This document shows, piece by piece, positions 28,820 to 44,549 of a stretch of 64,000 nt of DNA. This stretch comes from Ficedula albicollis (taxonomy: Eukaryota > Chordata > Aves > Passeriformes > Muscicapidae). Position 1 is the first letter of the stretch, and every line of letters starts with the position of its first letter. Where the stretch lies: contig NW_004775881.1 of NCBI RefSeq assembly GCF_000247815.1, positions 449,496 to 513,495 of the forward strand, written 5' to 3'. The position numbers and the translations under genes are program-made. Below the pieces are notes generated by a model. It made no database searches and had not been told where the DNA came from. It saw only the letters and a list, made by a program, of their open reading frames with translations.

Positions 28820-30072
28820 GTAAAGTCACCCCAAGGCATCAGTGAAGCCCCTAATTCTAATAGCCGAGCTAGGATCGGCCAGAGGCTTCACAGCTGCATC
28901 TTTGTGTGCCTGAGTCCAGCTATGAATGCAGATCTTTCTTTTATTAGTCTAACTGCCTTCTCAGCAGTATATCAGCCTGGTCCCTTACAGCATGATCTGA
29001 GTTTGAGGTAAAAGGAGTAAGTGCTGTATATTAACTTACTAGAAGCACATTGGCACTAGTGAAATGTCTGCTCATGAGCTGTGTGCTGAACACCCTGCCT
29101 GAGGAAGCCACAAGTGTCCACAAATTGGATACATACAGACTGTCTACACAGATGTTCATGTTGCTTCCACACTGAGCTGGCTAGATGTTACTTAGCTCAG
29201 TCCAGAAGTCATGTAACTATGTTGGCTTTCACTATACTATGCTTTTCTGTGTTGGGAGACTTGGCACAGCTATAAAAAGCAGCCAAGCCTTCTCATTCTA
29301 TGTCAGAATTATGTCTATTTTAAAAAATAAGCTATTAGACTCATTGCTTTACCTTGTTGTAATATTCATTTCTCAATTTGTCCTTGTTGCTGTCTTTGTG
29401 CAATGTACTCTTTGAAGTTCAAGATTTTACAGAGCAAAATGTCAGAACTACAGGAGTTTAAGTGACAGCTTAGCTCTTTCAAATCTGCTTACGGAATCTT
29501 TTCATTTCATTGCTTTTCTTTTAATGACTTTCCTAGGGCTACTAAATATATGTTTCACTAGGCATTGTCTAATTATTCCTTAATTTTGTATGTAAGATTA
29601 ATTCAGAAATGGGTGTACGTTTTGTTGAAAATATTTTCCTTTTTTTTTTAATTTTGAAAAGGAAAATATTGATTATAATGCTTTGTCGTTGTATGTCCTG
29701 TGGATGGAACATGAGAGCCCTGGGGTTTAAAAGTCAAATGCCAGAGAGTCCTGACTCCTGTGTAATGTTTGTCTAGGAATGTGATACTTGATAAATCATA
29801 AAATTTTCAGTCATGTAAGTTTTAGACTGTATCCTGATGATGCTGAACTTCCTCAAACCCAATTGAAGTTAACACCATGCACTAAATCCCTCTCATTTTT
29901 CTGTGTAAAAGAGAGAGAATGTTTAATGCTTTCACATCTTCATACAAAACTTGAGTTTCACAGCCAACAAAGTGTGTTAGTGTGCACAGCCTCTGTGATA
30001 AAGTACTGCTCTGTGTGATTGTCAGAGTAAATCTCCTCTATAGGTCAGTTTAGGTATTCAATGAAATTTATG
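28820..30072. other. Non-coding sequence, no gene seen
   Basis: Only short chance open frames. A T-rich run lies near 29,640. No repeat family is recognised. Confidence 0.55.
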
Positions 30073-30258
30073 GAGCAGGTTTCTTCTTTAATTTGAAAGT
30101 CCAGGGACTTTTGCCCATTGCAGTGAAACCTCTTTCAGGGATTTTGCATTAGAATATGTCCAATTGAGCAGGTTTCTTCTTTAATTTGAAAGTCCAGGGA
30201 CTTTTGCCCATTGCAGTGAAACCTCTTTTAGGGATTTTGTATTAGAATATGTCCAATT
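30073..30258. repeat. 93-bp tandem duplication
   Basis: The segment starting gagcaggtttcttctttaat at 30,073 repeats at 30,166. The copies differ at two sites (ctttcaggg versus ctttt-aggg, and tgcatt versus tgtatt). It is non-coding. The two differences resemble allelic variants. Confidence 0.82.
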
Positions 30259-32535
30259 ACTTGTGGCACCAGCAAGTACTTTATGAAATCCTGGTCTTGA
30301 ACACCTGTTTGGAGAAGCCACACCCCAAACAACACATCACCTTCAGGCAGCATGAATCTCTTTTGTAAATCTCTTTTGTGAATATCTTTGTCCACCACTG
30401 TAGAAGCCCTTGAGCCTATCGGGGAGGTTCTGGGGTAATGCCCTGGAAGAGTCTGCCACAGGCTTTGAGAATGCCTCACTACTTGAAGTGAGACAAAAAG
30501 GCTTTCCCCATGGTGCTCTGCAGCACTATGTTAAACTACTTCAGTTCCCTATAGGTCATTGCCCTTTTCCCAACCCTTCTATTACTGCTGTGCCCACAGA
30601 CCATTGGCCCCCAACCCCATACTCAACCCAGGACACTGCATTAGTTTTGGTCTTTCTCACTGGACTCCTTCAGCATGACTCTGCAATAAACCTTGCTGTA
30701 ACTCTGGACAGGAGACCATTCCCATTTTCTTCGATGACCTATATGTGGTGTGTGTGTGTGGATTCAGCGACTGTGCCTGTCTGAGCGGCTTTCTCAGAAG
30801 ATGCTTTAGGAGAGGTAGCAGCAATCACCATCCATTTCCACAGTGCCAAACACGACACAAGGAAATATAGATAAATGCTGTGGGCTTTGAAGCAATGCTT
30901 CATGCCTGCTCTGTTCCACCTGGAAAGCCCCCTTTGCACTGCAGAATGTAGGAGGACCTTGCTTAAGTTTGGGGAAAATGTTCTGTAGGCCAGGTGCTCT
31001 CTCTTGTTAATCTTCTGAATAGGAGGAGAGGAGAAAAATCAGTCTTCCGTGGTTATATTAATGTGGTTAATGTTAATAACAGTTGCTAGATTGACAGGTC
31101 AGGAGAGATATCAATCCACTGAGTCACAATATAGATATCTCAGAGGTAGGATTCTAGCAAAATTTCCCCAACAGTATTGTTCAAACTGAAATCCCCAATT
31201 TTGTGTTGAGTTAAACAGGTAGCTCTGCCTTCTTAACCATTTGACTATTGGTTTGTATAACCAGGATAAGGGTTATCTGCAAGGATGGCTGCAGATAGGG
31301 GAGGGACAGGAGACGTCTACCTACCGGTTTCAGCAGGGTCAGAAAACATCTGTGATGTGATGACTACTTCATGTCATTCCCAATCAGGCAGGTCTTCAGC
31401 TGCTGACTTGGACGGCTCACTCTGCCCAGCCCTATTGCTGGGGCCCTAATATCCCCCTGTCCCTGATGCCATCTGACAGACCTGCCCTGCCCTCCCCACC
31501 AGGACTGTGTGTCTGAGCTGAGAGGAAAGTCATATGAACAGCAGTGTGCCTTCTCTATTTCTGCTCTACTGCATGCTATGCCTCACTGACTCACAAAGCT
31601 CCTTTTAGGCACTTCCTCGAGTTTTGATGTAGCATGATTTCATACTGTAGGGTGACTTTGAAGCTGATATTTCAGTTTTGAATGGGGTAGATGTAAGCAG
31701 TATTTGAGCTTACATCATTAAATGAGGTCATGATTGCTGGAAGAATAAAAATACAGAGGAAATTTCAACTCTGCAAGATGCAATATTGATTGCTGCAGTG
31801 AGCCATGATGTCAAGTATATGCTTCCCTTCCTCCTTGCTTCCCACAAGTGCTAAATAATAGACCTTGTTTATTGGCATTTGCAAATTATTTTGTCTTTGT
31901 GACTGATGCAATGACATGTCCCCTATACTCTCATTTAATTTGTAACACCATTTGGAATTTTTTTATCCTATATTTCTAATGCAGTTTTAAAATAATTGTA
32001 TTTCCTGCCCCCCAGACAAATCAGATCTAATTTATAATGAGAATTTCAGGGTTAGATTATTTAAAGAAATAATCTAGGCCATATACATTATGTAAGGTTA
32101 CCATAGTAACAGTTTCTCAGGGGAAAATCTACTGTCCATAGTTGTCACAGAAGCCACTCCCTGCTGAGAAGGTGCCTCCAAGGGAGGTGAAAGGAATATA
32201 AATGAGAGAGAGAAAAAGATGAGCACAGATGTCATATGACCTCTGCGGCATCCCTGCACTGTTGCAGATTCAACTGAGCGTTTCTGGGTTTGTTTTTAGT
32301 TTGTTGTTTTTGACTGCATGAGTGACACCTTCTCTTGTCATGTAAAGTCTGGCTACCCTTTCCTCTCGTGGAACTGGTTTTACAGCTGGAGGTATGGCGA
32401 TGCTCCACCTTGGCAGTGAACTGACCACAGCAGATACTAAAGTCCAGTGCTCTAGGAAACCACTGTGCATGGGAGAATTTAAATGGTAAAAGGGAAAAAG
32501 GGAATTGACCCTCTTTTTTATTAATTTTTCTCTCT

Positions 32536-32539
<4 letters not shown>
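30259..32539. other. 2.3 kb non-coding sequence, no gene seen
   Basis: No recognisable exon, RNA gene or named repeat. A short (TG)n tract is present near 30,747-30,760. Confidence 0.55.
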
Positions 32540-33399
<860 letters not shown>

Positions 33400-36300
33400 G
33401 CCTGAAAGAAGTCAGCAAAGACAAACAGGTATGGAAATCCTTCCTTACAGAGAAAAACAGGAGAGGAGGGAAGCTCAACTAATTTGTCAGTTAATGGTTT
33501 TGTTTTTTTGGGGTACAAGCATACACTGCTTGTATTCTGAAAGGAATAAAAACCCTCAAGACCTAGGATTTGTTGACTGAGTGGTAAAAGAAAGGCAAAA
33601 TGTCTTTAATGTACTTTAATATCACTGAGGCAAGTATGGATTAACATTTCTGAAAACCTTTTGCACTTATTTTTTCACAAACAGCGTTGATTTGTTTTAT
33701 TTTTTTTTCAAGGGCAATAAAACTTCATTCATTCAAGGCTTAGTGCAGCCATAACTAGAGATTAACGCGCTGGTTATTTATCCTGTCATCTCTCTGCTGC
33801 TTTCTGGGGAAAGCAAGCTGACATGGTTATTAAATCTGGCATCTGTGTTGTATGCACATGGGAAGCAAGTAGAGCACAGCATATAGAAAATGAGTAGCTT
33901 TCAGATAGCAGCCTTCATTTCCCTGCTGCAAGACTTGAAAGGCAGCCTAAAAAGATCTTTCTCTTCTTTGTAATCACCAGCCGCTGGATCAGTGCACAAG
34001 TATCACAAATACAGTTGCAAATGTAAGTATTCCTTGCCTTTGTGGTGCTTTCAGATTGCTAATTAAGGTTTCTACCTTAGTCTTCTGCTTGAAAAAGCAG
34101 AGAGATGAAAGCTGAAAACATCCTGACAGGGAAAGCTTTTCTGCAGTATTGTTCTGGCTTTCAGTGGAAGAGCTGCTGAGGGAAAGGGATGCATGAAAGC
34201 TTTCCAGAACAAATAGTTTGCAGTTGTGTTTGTTGATTATGGGGATGTCTGCTTGCCATTTTGTCTGTGAGGGAAGAAGTCCAGCAAATGCAGGAGGTAC
34301 TTATAGAGAGATGTTTTTCTGCTTAGATTAGATATATTAGATATACAACAAGAAAGATACTTCAGCAGTAATAGAGGGTTTGTGACCACATCGAAGAAAA
34401 ATTTTCCATGGTATTTTTCACCTGGAATATTTTTTTAAAAAATCTGTGAATGCAGACCCAGCCTTCTCATTAAGAAACTTGACAGTACCTTATTATCAGA
34501 AGTGCAAATAGTCATCATAAGGGGCACCAGTAAGTCTGCATCTGACCTGAAAGGAACAATGACGATAGCACGGTGAGCATTGCATGTTTTTCACTCATCT
34601 CAGTCTGTCTGTATATGAAATGATCTTTATCTGCTATAGTGGCATCAAGACAGGATAGTGAGGTGGTTGGGAAGCAGTGGAGATGAAGGTTTCTCAGTGT
34701 TGTGGTGATACTGTAAGGAAGAAAATTGATACTTTTCAGTGTATTTTGGTCTCATAGCACTGAGGAAGCGGTACATTGGTTTTTATTCTCCTTTCTAATT
34801 TAAAGCTTCTGTATTGCTATTGTCCTATCAAGTTTATGGCTAATACATTCTTACTGTGCTGTGAATGAAATCTGCTTCTTGAAAACAGTGACCAGTACCA
34901 AGTATAAATGTCAGATAATTGCACAAGAAATGCAGGCTCTAGCTAGTTTTTTTCTGTTGCTATGTCATGTTTCTTGCTTTATTTGCAGGTTTTGTTATTT
35001 CTTGGGGAGCATTGGTACTGTCAGCTTTTCACGAGCCATGTGAAAATGTAATTTTCACAGTTAACAAGTGACTGCCATTAAGTGATTAGGGAGAGAATAT
35101 ATGTGTTGTTTGCTGTAATAGAGGACTAAACGTATTCATGATATAACCCCCTTGATAATGCTGCTGGAACACAGGTATTTGATGACTCTGTTGTATTTAT
35201 AAGCTGCTTTTGAAATACTTCAGCCTCATCTTACAGATATATATGTATAAATGCCTGTCTTCACTTAGCAAGTAAAAGCCGATTTTGAAGCTTCCCTTTT
35301 CTTTCTCTTGTCTTCTTTTTCCCCTCATAGACATAAATTCTTAGCTTTCCTGAAACTTAGCTATGAAAATGGTAATTTTTTATGACAGCTGTGGAGCTAA
35401 GCTTCCCAAGCCTCAGTGGCAGCAAGCCAGCTGCTGAGACAAGTGGTGACCTTCCAGGACAATGTCTCTCACAAAAATGTCAAAATATTAAAATGGCAGA
35501 CATCGAATGCCGTGTGTGAGGGGAAGGGTAGTCATCTGGTTGACTTTCAGCTGAAGACAGTTAATCCACTTCTTGTTTGGATTATACATTGAAAGCCTCT
35601 GCCTAAGTCTCTGAAATATAGAAAAATTATTCATATGCCTTTCAGAAGTTCTTCTGGGAAGATTTGGGACATGAATGGAAAATTTCAGAGGTGTTTTATT
35701 CAAAATCTGCTCAGGCATCTTCCTGACAGATAACCTGAAAAGCAGATTTTGGGCTTTGATTTTGCTCTTTGCATCATATACCAGTTTTCCTCCCAAATTT
35801 TTTATCCAGAATGTAAATGGATCCTGATGAAACTTAAGCAAAGTTCATTGATATGCACAGGATGCTGAAATTCTGATAGCATGTGCACTGACTTTTTAGG
35901 CATATGCTCACTGAATACTAAACAATTCTTTTGCAGTTTTTTGCAGGTTTTTTTGCAGTTTTTGGTGTTGCACCTCTAAGCTGAAATCTCATTTGCTATT
36001 ACATGCATGGATGCTTTGCAACTTTCTCTGAAAGCACTGAGGTGTGAGCATTCCCCTGCTCCCTGGTGTGTCAGGTTCTCAGATACCTTTACCCCTGGTA
36101 ACAGATCAGTGACACTGATAGGCTGCCTCTTTGGTTTCAGCCCTTCTGCTGAAACATTTCTAGGACGTGTGAAACTGCCTGATGCTTTATCTTGGCCTGT
36201 AGGAAAGCCAGGCAATGTGCATGGCTGATCAGGGAACGAACCTGTTCACTTGTGGTTGACCTCTCTTTGAGAGTAGGAAGGGGTACACCAGTAACTGCAC

Positions 36301-39300
36301 CAGACCAGTCTTGTCCTGCCGGTTTTGCAACTGGCCACAGTTAAAGAGAATTTTCAATATACTCCTTGCAAAGCACAGTGTGAGCTGCCAAAATGGATAA
36401 CTCCTGCAAAGCATTAAATATTTAGATTTAATAGTGCCAAATCCATTGTTACTTACCAAGATGCCTTACTAAGATGCTGAAAAGGAAAATAGGTTTTTTC
36501 CAGTATTTCTTTCTTTTTTTCCATCCCTTTCAAGGTAGGAGTTCTGTGCCACTCCACGTTTTTTCTTTTACTACAAGCAAGCAGCTTTTTCTAATTTTGT
36601 TTTAGTGTTCTTCCCTTCTACTCACAGAGGAAGTGTTTCCTCCCCCCCGCTCTTTCAAACTGGGAACACATGTTCCATGATCACCTTATCTCTACTGTAG
36701 TTATAGGAAAGGCTACATATCCATGTTGGTCTTTTCTTTCCAGTTAGTATTCTGTGATCACTCCTCCTTTCTCCTAATTCCCTACAAGAATTCTGAGGGA
36801 AATGAACTAGGTAAGGACAAATTCCCATAAACATCTTACAGTAATTAATCTGTCCTCCTTCCCTTCCTTCCTCCTTTCCCTTGTCTTCAAATTTTTATCT
36901 GCTTTCACACAAACATTTCGGTTATTTGAGAATTGAGAATTACTAAGATGTAAAAATCTGTTTGGAAGAACAACATTATGCTCATCCAGTTGAGGAATAA
37001 AAAGTAACTGAGGCAACAATTAATGTAACTTAACTCACATACCTAGGCTGAGTTTTGGATTTTGTTTTTCAAATGACAAACCACATGAAGGCCCAATCTA
37101 TTTAATCATCTGGTAATGTTAAAGAAAAAAATAAATAGCGATGCTGCTGTTTTCTGTGAGCTTTGCTTGAAGAAAAACATCTGAGAAAAATAACTGCAGC
37201 AGCGGTAATTTCTTTTAAATCAAATTATACAGGGCTTGGTTGTTTCCCAAGAACTGTGCCGTGTCAGATTGATTCAATGCAGTTCATTAAACATCTGTCA
37301 GTATACCTCATATGAAATTCTGACTTGCACCAATGGCATTACCATTTTATTCTGCATTTATATTATTATTACTCTTTGCTATTTCTGTAGCATCTAGAAA
37401 TACCTTTTTTTTTTGTTACTGAGCTAGGTATTGTACAGAAACAGAAGGTAATCCTTGTCCCAGACTGCTAACAAGCTCTAATAAATCAAAACCTTCTTTG
37501 CACTCACTTACTACCTTTCTTGTTTGGCTCTTTATTTGAATTCAGAACACAGATGTCAGTACTGTATTACCTGAACTGGTCTTCAGGATACCAGACTTTG
37601 CTTAGACATGGGCTTGAAATTGCATGTAATTAAAATTAGAGAATGACATACACTTATTTTAAAGCTGTCTTACTGGTTCACTTGAAGTATCTCCCTTAGG
37701 CTGTTAGTGTTTAGGTATTAAGTTAATGAAGTATATTAATTGAAATTAACTAAACTGACAAAACATGACTATAATTCTAAAACATTTCTGGACCACCAAG
37801 AAAGATTTATTTTAAAATTGTTATGACACTATTGCCAATTACTAAGTTAATAAGATTAATGATAAACTTAATTACTAAGGTAATAATATTCATTATTAAG
37901 TTTAATGAAGTATGTTTACTTCTGATTATTTGCAGAATCTACAGAATCTGATTACTGACATAAAATAGCAGCAGCATAGCACATGACCATCATGCACTAG
38001 TTGACTCATGGATGATGTACTGTGATTTGGGGTGGACAGTGAGGATCACAATGTGGGTGAGAAGAGAGTCTCACAGATGAAAATCTTCATCTGTATTTTC
38101 CATAAGATAAATTTTTCCCATCATTCTACTCCTTATCCCTCTTTCAAGTAGATTTCAGGAGCAGTCACACATCTGTTAATATCACCTTTTCTGCTACCTT
38201 TTGTTTGAATGATATGGTGTAAGGTACACAGTAGTTTTTATGCTCATAAACTAGGACTAAACTGCCATCTGAAATCAGTCAGGATAACTCTCTAGTTCAC
38301 AAAGCCCCATTATAATACATTATTCCATGCTGAAGGTATTTCATGCATTCAGTTTATACACTCTTCAGATCATCTTTCACAAAGCAAGGCTGTAGCATGT
38401 GAACACAAGCTATAATTTAACTGAGCGATGTAACCAACATATCTGAGCCAAAAGGCATATTTATTCTTTCTGGAAATGTGTATCACACAAACCACTATGA
38501 TTTCTAAGAGCCATTTATATTTTGAAGTGATAAACCTAGTTGTGTATGCAGGAATACAAAATCTGAAGGATCCCAGAGGCCCAAACTGCAGTTGACAAGA
38601 TATTGTACCTTGAATTTCCTAGGATTTTTAGATTTCACTTTGAAACTATAATTTGTTGTATCTCTTTTTGCATTGACACTGCAACTTGTATCACTATAGT
38701 GAAATGTTAAAAATGAAATTTAAATTTATTCTGACAGTGTCACTGTTATCCCTTCCATAAAGCAGTTGAAAGTATCTGTGCAAATGAAAGCTAACAAACA
38801 TGAAGGGCTCTTGTACTCCTTAACTGACTTTTTTTTTTCGTACAGGGAATGATGAATAAAAGTCTAAAAGATTATTTGCAAGCTGCAATGAATCATAAAT
38901 CCAGCTTGATCTGGATGGATAAAACAGTAGAATATCAATCTGGTTAGCTAGTACTTTGACAGAATTTTTCAGAACTCATTAGGTCAGGAATATTAAGATG
39001 GGTGCCTCTTTTCTTATGAGATAATAATGTGATTCCCAAAGGGGTAATCTAGATGGTCAGAGACAAAACAGTTTATCCCCCAGGAATGGTATGGATTGCT
39101 GTTAAGAGTATTCTGAAATCCTGTCCCATCATTCATTTATACAAAGCATTCCTAAAAGTAATGACCTAATTTTAAAGACAGTAAATAAGAAATAATCAAA
39201 TCACTAAAACTTGTTTTTCTTTAGAAACATGGGTTGTCATAATTTAAAGGCTTCAATACTTTTAAGTCTCCTTTACCTATCTAGGGAAGAAATCAAAAAG

Positions 39301-40192
39301 AAGTTAAATATCTCTTCTATTCTGTTTCCCCCCACTCTTCAATTCAGTGGGAATTCACTCATTCAAGGGCCCTTTTTAAGAAATTAGAGAGTTTTCAAAC
39401 AAATATTGAGCTACCTCTGTTGAATACCTTGTAGTGAATCAGCTTCCATTCATATTCAGAAATAGGTTCACTGAAATAAGTGATTTTGGCAGAATGGAGT
39501 AGGTCCTGCTGGATGTCATGGCTAGGTTTTTGAAAGAGGAAGTTGACATCAACTCCCTTGGCAATCTTAGTGTTGCCCTACTGACATACCTGGAATCCAT
39601 AGGTTGCCATAGCTTTGTTAAGTATGTGTGGCCCTCAGATTTTAAATTACTCAGTAGTAATTGCTATGTAAAAGTCGGGGTAATCGCTATGTAAAAGTAA
39701 AGCAATGAGGCTGAAAATTGATTAAAGAATTAGGTAACTAACACTCAAATTATTTTAATATGTTTGGAGTTCCCAGGACAATATACTTACTAACCTTGGA
39801 CCAAGACATAGCCATCGTAAAAGTCATCATACTGCGTACTCCCATGGCAAAATTTTACCCCAAATGGGCTTCCAACCATCAATGTCCCTACTAGGTGGAA
39901 TGTCCAAAGTACTCTTTTTCTCTATAAAATTAATAGCATATGCTTTAAAGTGAGAAATGAAGAATTTGTTCAGCTTTTCTTTTGTTTTTAAGAACATGTT
40001 GAGAGTTAACATAGTGAAGCTTGTAACATAGATGCCATTGTGTAATGCTTATAATGAATAACATGCTATGACATCAGAGGTCATCTAGGAATCAATAATT
40101 ATTGATGAGAAAATAAGCCATTATTGTTACTGTAATTATCAGGAGACATGTGATGATTTGCTTTGGTTCTGACCTTGATTGTTCATGCACTG
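33400..40192. other. 6.8 kb non-coding sequence, no gene seen
   Basis: AT-rich, with no recognised exon or named repeat. Two stretches look compositionally different enough to be possible conserved non-coding elements: around 33,750-33,900 (with gattaacgcgctggttattta) and around 37,080-37,380. This is impression only, because conservation cannot be judged from one sequence. Confidence 0.5.
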
Positions 40193-42983
40193 AAATAATA
40201 ATTGCTGTTAATTCCTTGTTTTCCATAAATATTCATAGCTTGTTCAGCATCAGAGAGCATAGGTAGGGGAGGACCACCACATAAAACACTTCTGTTTCTT
40301 GGGAAGTACAAGTTTGTCCTTTTAGGGCAACAAACAAGGCTTACTGGCTTACAGTAATGCTTATTAAAAATGGTTTTGTCTTAAAATGTTTTTTAAAAGG
40401 TTTTTCTTTGCTTTATTCTTGAAGATGTGAGGGCAGATAGACACATCTGAGTGTAAGTGTCATGGAGAGCAGTAGGAAAAAAAGCTCTTTTTGATGTTCC
40501 TTGATCCTCAGCCAGCTAACCCTAGGATAAACCAGAGATGATGTTATGATTTATGGAGCTGGGTAAAAATAGCTTAGATCCTTGAGCATCAGAGACCCCA
40601 CACTACTCTGACCCTATCATCTGGAAAGCCTTTTCCTGTAAATATTCTTCTCTGTTTGTCAATGAGGAAAGTTTGAGTGTTGTCAGACCAACAAGTGGTA
40701 CAACATCACTATGTCATCTGTGTTTCTGGTGAACTATCTAAATAGAAGTGTAAATAGAATGCCTTTATAAAGAATCCCTTCAGCTGATTGCTTTTATCAG
40801 GTATGGAGATTAAAAGTAGTTGTAGGGCTGCCTATCACACTGACAGTGCAATTCTCTAGATCAGTGGGTCACTGTCTCTTCACAGGACTATTTGTCAGTG
40901 GATATGTGTACATACCACAGTCCTCAGCACTTTGTTTATCTACTGATTCATAACAGATGCTCAAATCGCACAGCTTCCATGAAAGAGGAATTGACGAAGA
41001 GTGCAGCTGGGGTGAGGGTGGTACAAGAAACTCCATCCATCATTCTCCAAAAAGCTCAATGAATGGCTTAATTGTTGCTGCCAACAATTGTTGGCCATTT
41101 TATGTGCTATAACCAAAGTAAGATCCCACTAAGACCCAGCTTGGAGAAATACAGTGACACATGTTCATTTGGCATCATTCACTGAATAGATTCCACTGGC
41201 TTTATCTGAACCAAAACCTTCCACTATTGCTCACCTGCAAAACATGCTTCTTGACCACAGTAATGTCTGAGCTGGCTGCCATAGTTGTAATTAGGAAGGA
41301 ACAGTGAGGATATAGTACACTATGCAATAAAACCAGCAGTATTTCATACTGGGGAGTTTTTGTGAGACAGTATGTCTTTTGAGAGAGCTGCCCATGGGAA
41401 TACTTATCCTCATACCAGAGTTTCCTTCAGTGCCTTTTGAATTTAATCTGTTGCCTTTCATTGAACTGGATTGGATGTGTGTGATTTAATATCTTCCTCT
41501 GTTGCGAGGTTTGTATTTAAGGGATGCTACACAAACACTAGGAAAGGACAGAAAGTAGGCTAAATAATAATTGCTGTTAATTCCTTGTTTTCCATAAATA
41601 TTCATAGCTTGTTCAGCATCAGAGAGCATAGGTAGGGGAGGACCACCACATAAAACACTTCTGTTTCTTGGGAAGTACAAGTTTGTCCTTTTAGGGCAAC
41701 AAACAAGGCTTACTGGCTTACAGTAATGCTTATTAAAAATGGTTTTGTCTTAAAATGTTTTTTAAAAGGTTTTTCTTTGCTTTATTCTTGAAGATGTGAG
41801 GGCAGATAGACACATCTGAGTGTAAGTGTCATGGAGAGCAGTAGGAAAAAAAGCTCTTTTTGATGTTCCTTGATCCTCAGCCAGCTAACCCTAGGATAAA
41901 CCAGAGATGATGTTATGATTTATGGAGCTGGGTAAAAATAGCTTAGATCCTTGAGCATCAGAGACCCCACACTACTCTGACCCTATCATCTGGAAAGCCT
42001 TTTCCTGTAAATATTCTTCTCTGTTTGTCAATGAGGAAAGTTTGAGTGTTGTCAGACCAACAAGTGGTACAACATCACTATGTCATCTGTGTTTCTGGTG
42101 AACTATCTAAATAGAAGTGTAAATATAATGCCTTTATAAAGAATCCCTTCAGCTGATTGCTTTTATCAGGTATGGAGATTAAAAGTAGTTGTAGGGCTGC
42201 CTATCACACTGACAGTGCAATTCTCTAGATCAGTGGGTCACTGTCTCTTCACAGGACTATTTGTCAGTGGATATGTGTACATACCACAGTCCTCAGCACT
42301 TTGTTTATCTACTGATTCATAACAGATGCTCAAATCGCACAGCTTCCATGAAAGAGGAATTGACGAAGAGTGCAGCTGGGGTGAGGGTGGTACAAGAAAC
42401 TCCATCCATCATTCTCCAAAAAGCTCAATGAATGGCTTAATTGTTGCTGCCAACAATTGTTGGCCATTTTATGTGCTATAACCAAAGTAAGATCCCACTA
42501 AGACCCAGCTTGGAGAAATACAGTGACAGGGCAGTCTCTTTGTTCATCCCACTAAGACCCAGCTTGGAGAAATACAGTGACACATGTTCATTTGGCATCA
42601 TTCACTGAATAGATTCCACTGGCTTTATCTGAACCAAAACCTTCCACTATTGCTCACCTGCAAAACATGCTTCTTGACCACAGTAATGTCTGAGCTGGCT
42701 GCCATAGTTGTAATTAGGAAGGAACAGTGAGGATATAGTACACTATGCAATAAAACCAGCAGTATTTCATACTGGGGAGTTTTTGTGAGACAGTATGTCT
42801 TTTGAGAGAGCTGCCCATGGGAATACTTATCCTCATACCAGAGTTTCCTTCAGTGCCTTTTGAATTTAATCTGTTGCCTTTCATTGAACTGGATTGGATG
42901 TGTGTGATTTAATATCTTCCTCTGTTGCGAGGTTTGTATTTAAGGGATGCTACACAAACACTAGGAAAGGACAGAAAGTAGGC
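40193..42983. repeat. 1,369-bp near-identical tandem duplication
   Basis: Copy 1 (40,193-41,561) and copy 2 (41,562 to about 42,983) are almost identical; I see a g/t change at 40,758 versus 42,126. Copy 2 contains an extra 53 or so bases near 42,528-42,580, itself a repeat of the neighbouring catcccactaagacccagct segment joined by a few foreign bases. The unit holds no recognisable gene. It is either a recent copy-number change or two haplotypes placed in series. Confidence 0.9.
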
Positions 42984-44315
42984 TGCCTGTATCACAAAAA
43001 AATTAATCTCCCAAGTGAGTATAGATTGAGTCACAGTGAGGTTAATGTACATATTCATGTGATGCTAAAAAAGTCATTATCTGGATTAAAGCCTCTCCCT
43101 ATTCTTTAGTATCCGAGCTCCTACTGAAAAGCTGAGGATTTTCATAGTTCTCAAATAAAGACACCTGAATTTTTGTCATGCAAAGCAATCTGATTTTTCT
43201 TAATCTTGTTCTCAGAAATAACTCAATTATTTTGGCTGATTTTTTTTAATGAGGCAAACATCAAGCATGAAAACTTTCATACTAGCCAGTAAAGGCTATC
43301 AATCTCTTAACAGCTGATATTGGGTCACTTAATGGAGAAATATAAAATTTCATGCTTATACATTATAGTATTAAAATGCACATTTGGCAACAAAATTCTG
43401 CTTTGGGAAACATCATGTCATTCAGTACCCCTATGTAGCAAGGAGGTTCCTCAGTATAGCTGTAACAAGATTTCTTAGAAAAAACACCCCGAATAGTAAT
43501 TTGTTCTGTTGAGGATGGTATTAAATATCTCTGTGGGTTCTTCTTCCCCTTCTAACATGTGGTATTGGAACTTGCTGTAGAGTCTGAAATTACTGTGGAT
43601 GAGGAATGAAGTGAAAGGAAAAAAGACTGGACCATCTTCAGTTTCATTTTTTGAGATGCTAACTTTGAAAATTTAACTTTTTCCATCATTCACAAGTTCA
43701 ACAGATTTTTGACTCTGCAGAATATTTGCTTTTCAGAATGCATGTGACTTGCTATTCTGTATTGTGGACACCAATGTTCTTGAATCCTCTGGAATATCAA
43801 GGGGTTTGCATGTGTTTGGTTCTGGTATCATCATATCTATGGATGCCAGTGGGATGAATTCAAGATAAGCTTCCTTTCTGGCTGACTTGTAGTTTTTGCT
43901 TTCATCTGAACTTAAAATGACAAAGAAATATAGCCTTAAAATAACTGCATGAATCTGAGCAATTGTTGAATTTTAGCAATTACATTGAAGAATCATTGCC
44001 TCCTTCTGTGATGTCTCTCAGCTTGAGCTTGAGTCAGAAAGAACCAAGAGCAAACAACAATCCTTTCAATGCAAGAAGCCTCCTTTAAGTGTGCAACATT
44101 GCTGACCTTGACAAGCACGCAGAAAACGCAAGTGAATGCACACAAAGTTTCAAGACCTGCTGTTCATCCAGACCCTGGGTACTACATAGTATTACCTCAT
44201 ACAGATTTTGTTCTTTGCATGCAAAATAGAATCACAGTGTATGAGCAATAATTTAATCCATGTTGTAGCCTGGGTCAACACAAAGGCCTTGGTGGAGTGC
44301 TATGTTGCAGCTGGG
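42984..44315. other. Non-coding sequence, no gene seen
   Basis: No recognisable domain, RNA gene or repeat family in this AT-rich stretch. Confidence 0.55.
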
Positions 44316-44549
44316 CAGCTCTGGCTGTTTTAACAGAATCAGAGGATCTTTGCTCAAGGAATGAGGCAGAGTAGAGCAATAATAAGAATGAATGCTGGAA
44401 GAAGTGGCACTTTTTTCATAAAAAGGCTCAGTCAGCTCTGGCTGTTTTAACAGAATCAGAGGATCTTTGCTCAAGGAATGAGGCAGAGTAGAGCAATAAT
44501 AAGAATGAATGCTGGAAGAAGTGGCACTTTTTTCATAAAAAACTCAGTT
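44316..44549. repeat. 117-bp tandem duplication
   Basis: The unit starting cagctctggctgttttaaca at 44,316 recurs at 44,433, and the copies are identical until they diverge at the end of the second copy (aaaaggctcag versus aaaaaactcag). It is non-coding. Confidence 0.85.
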
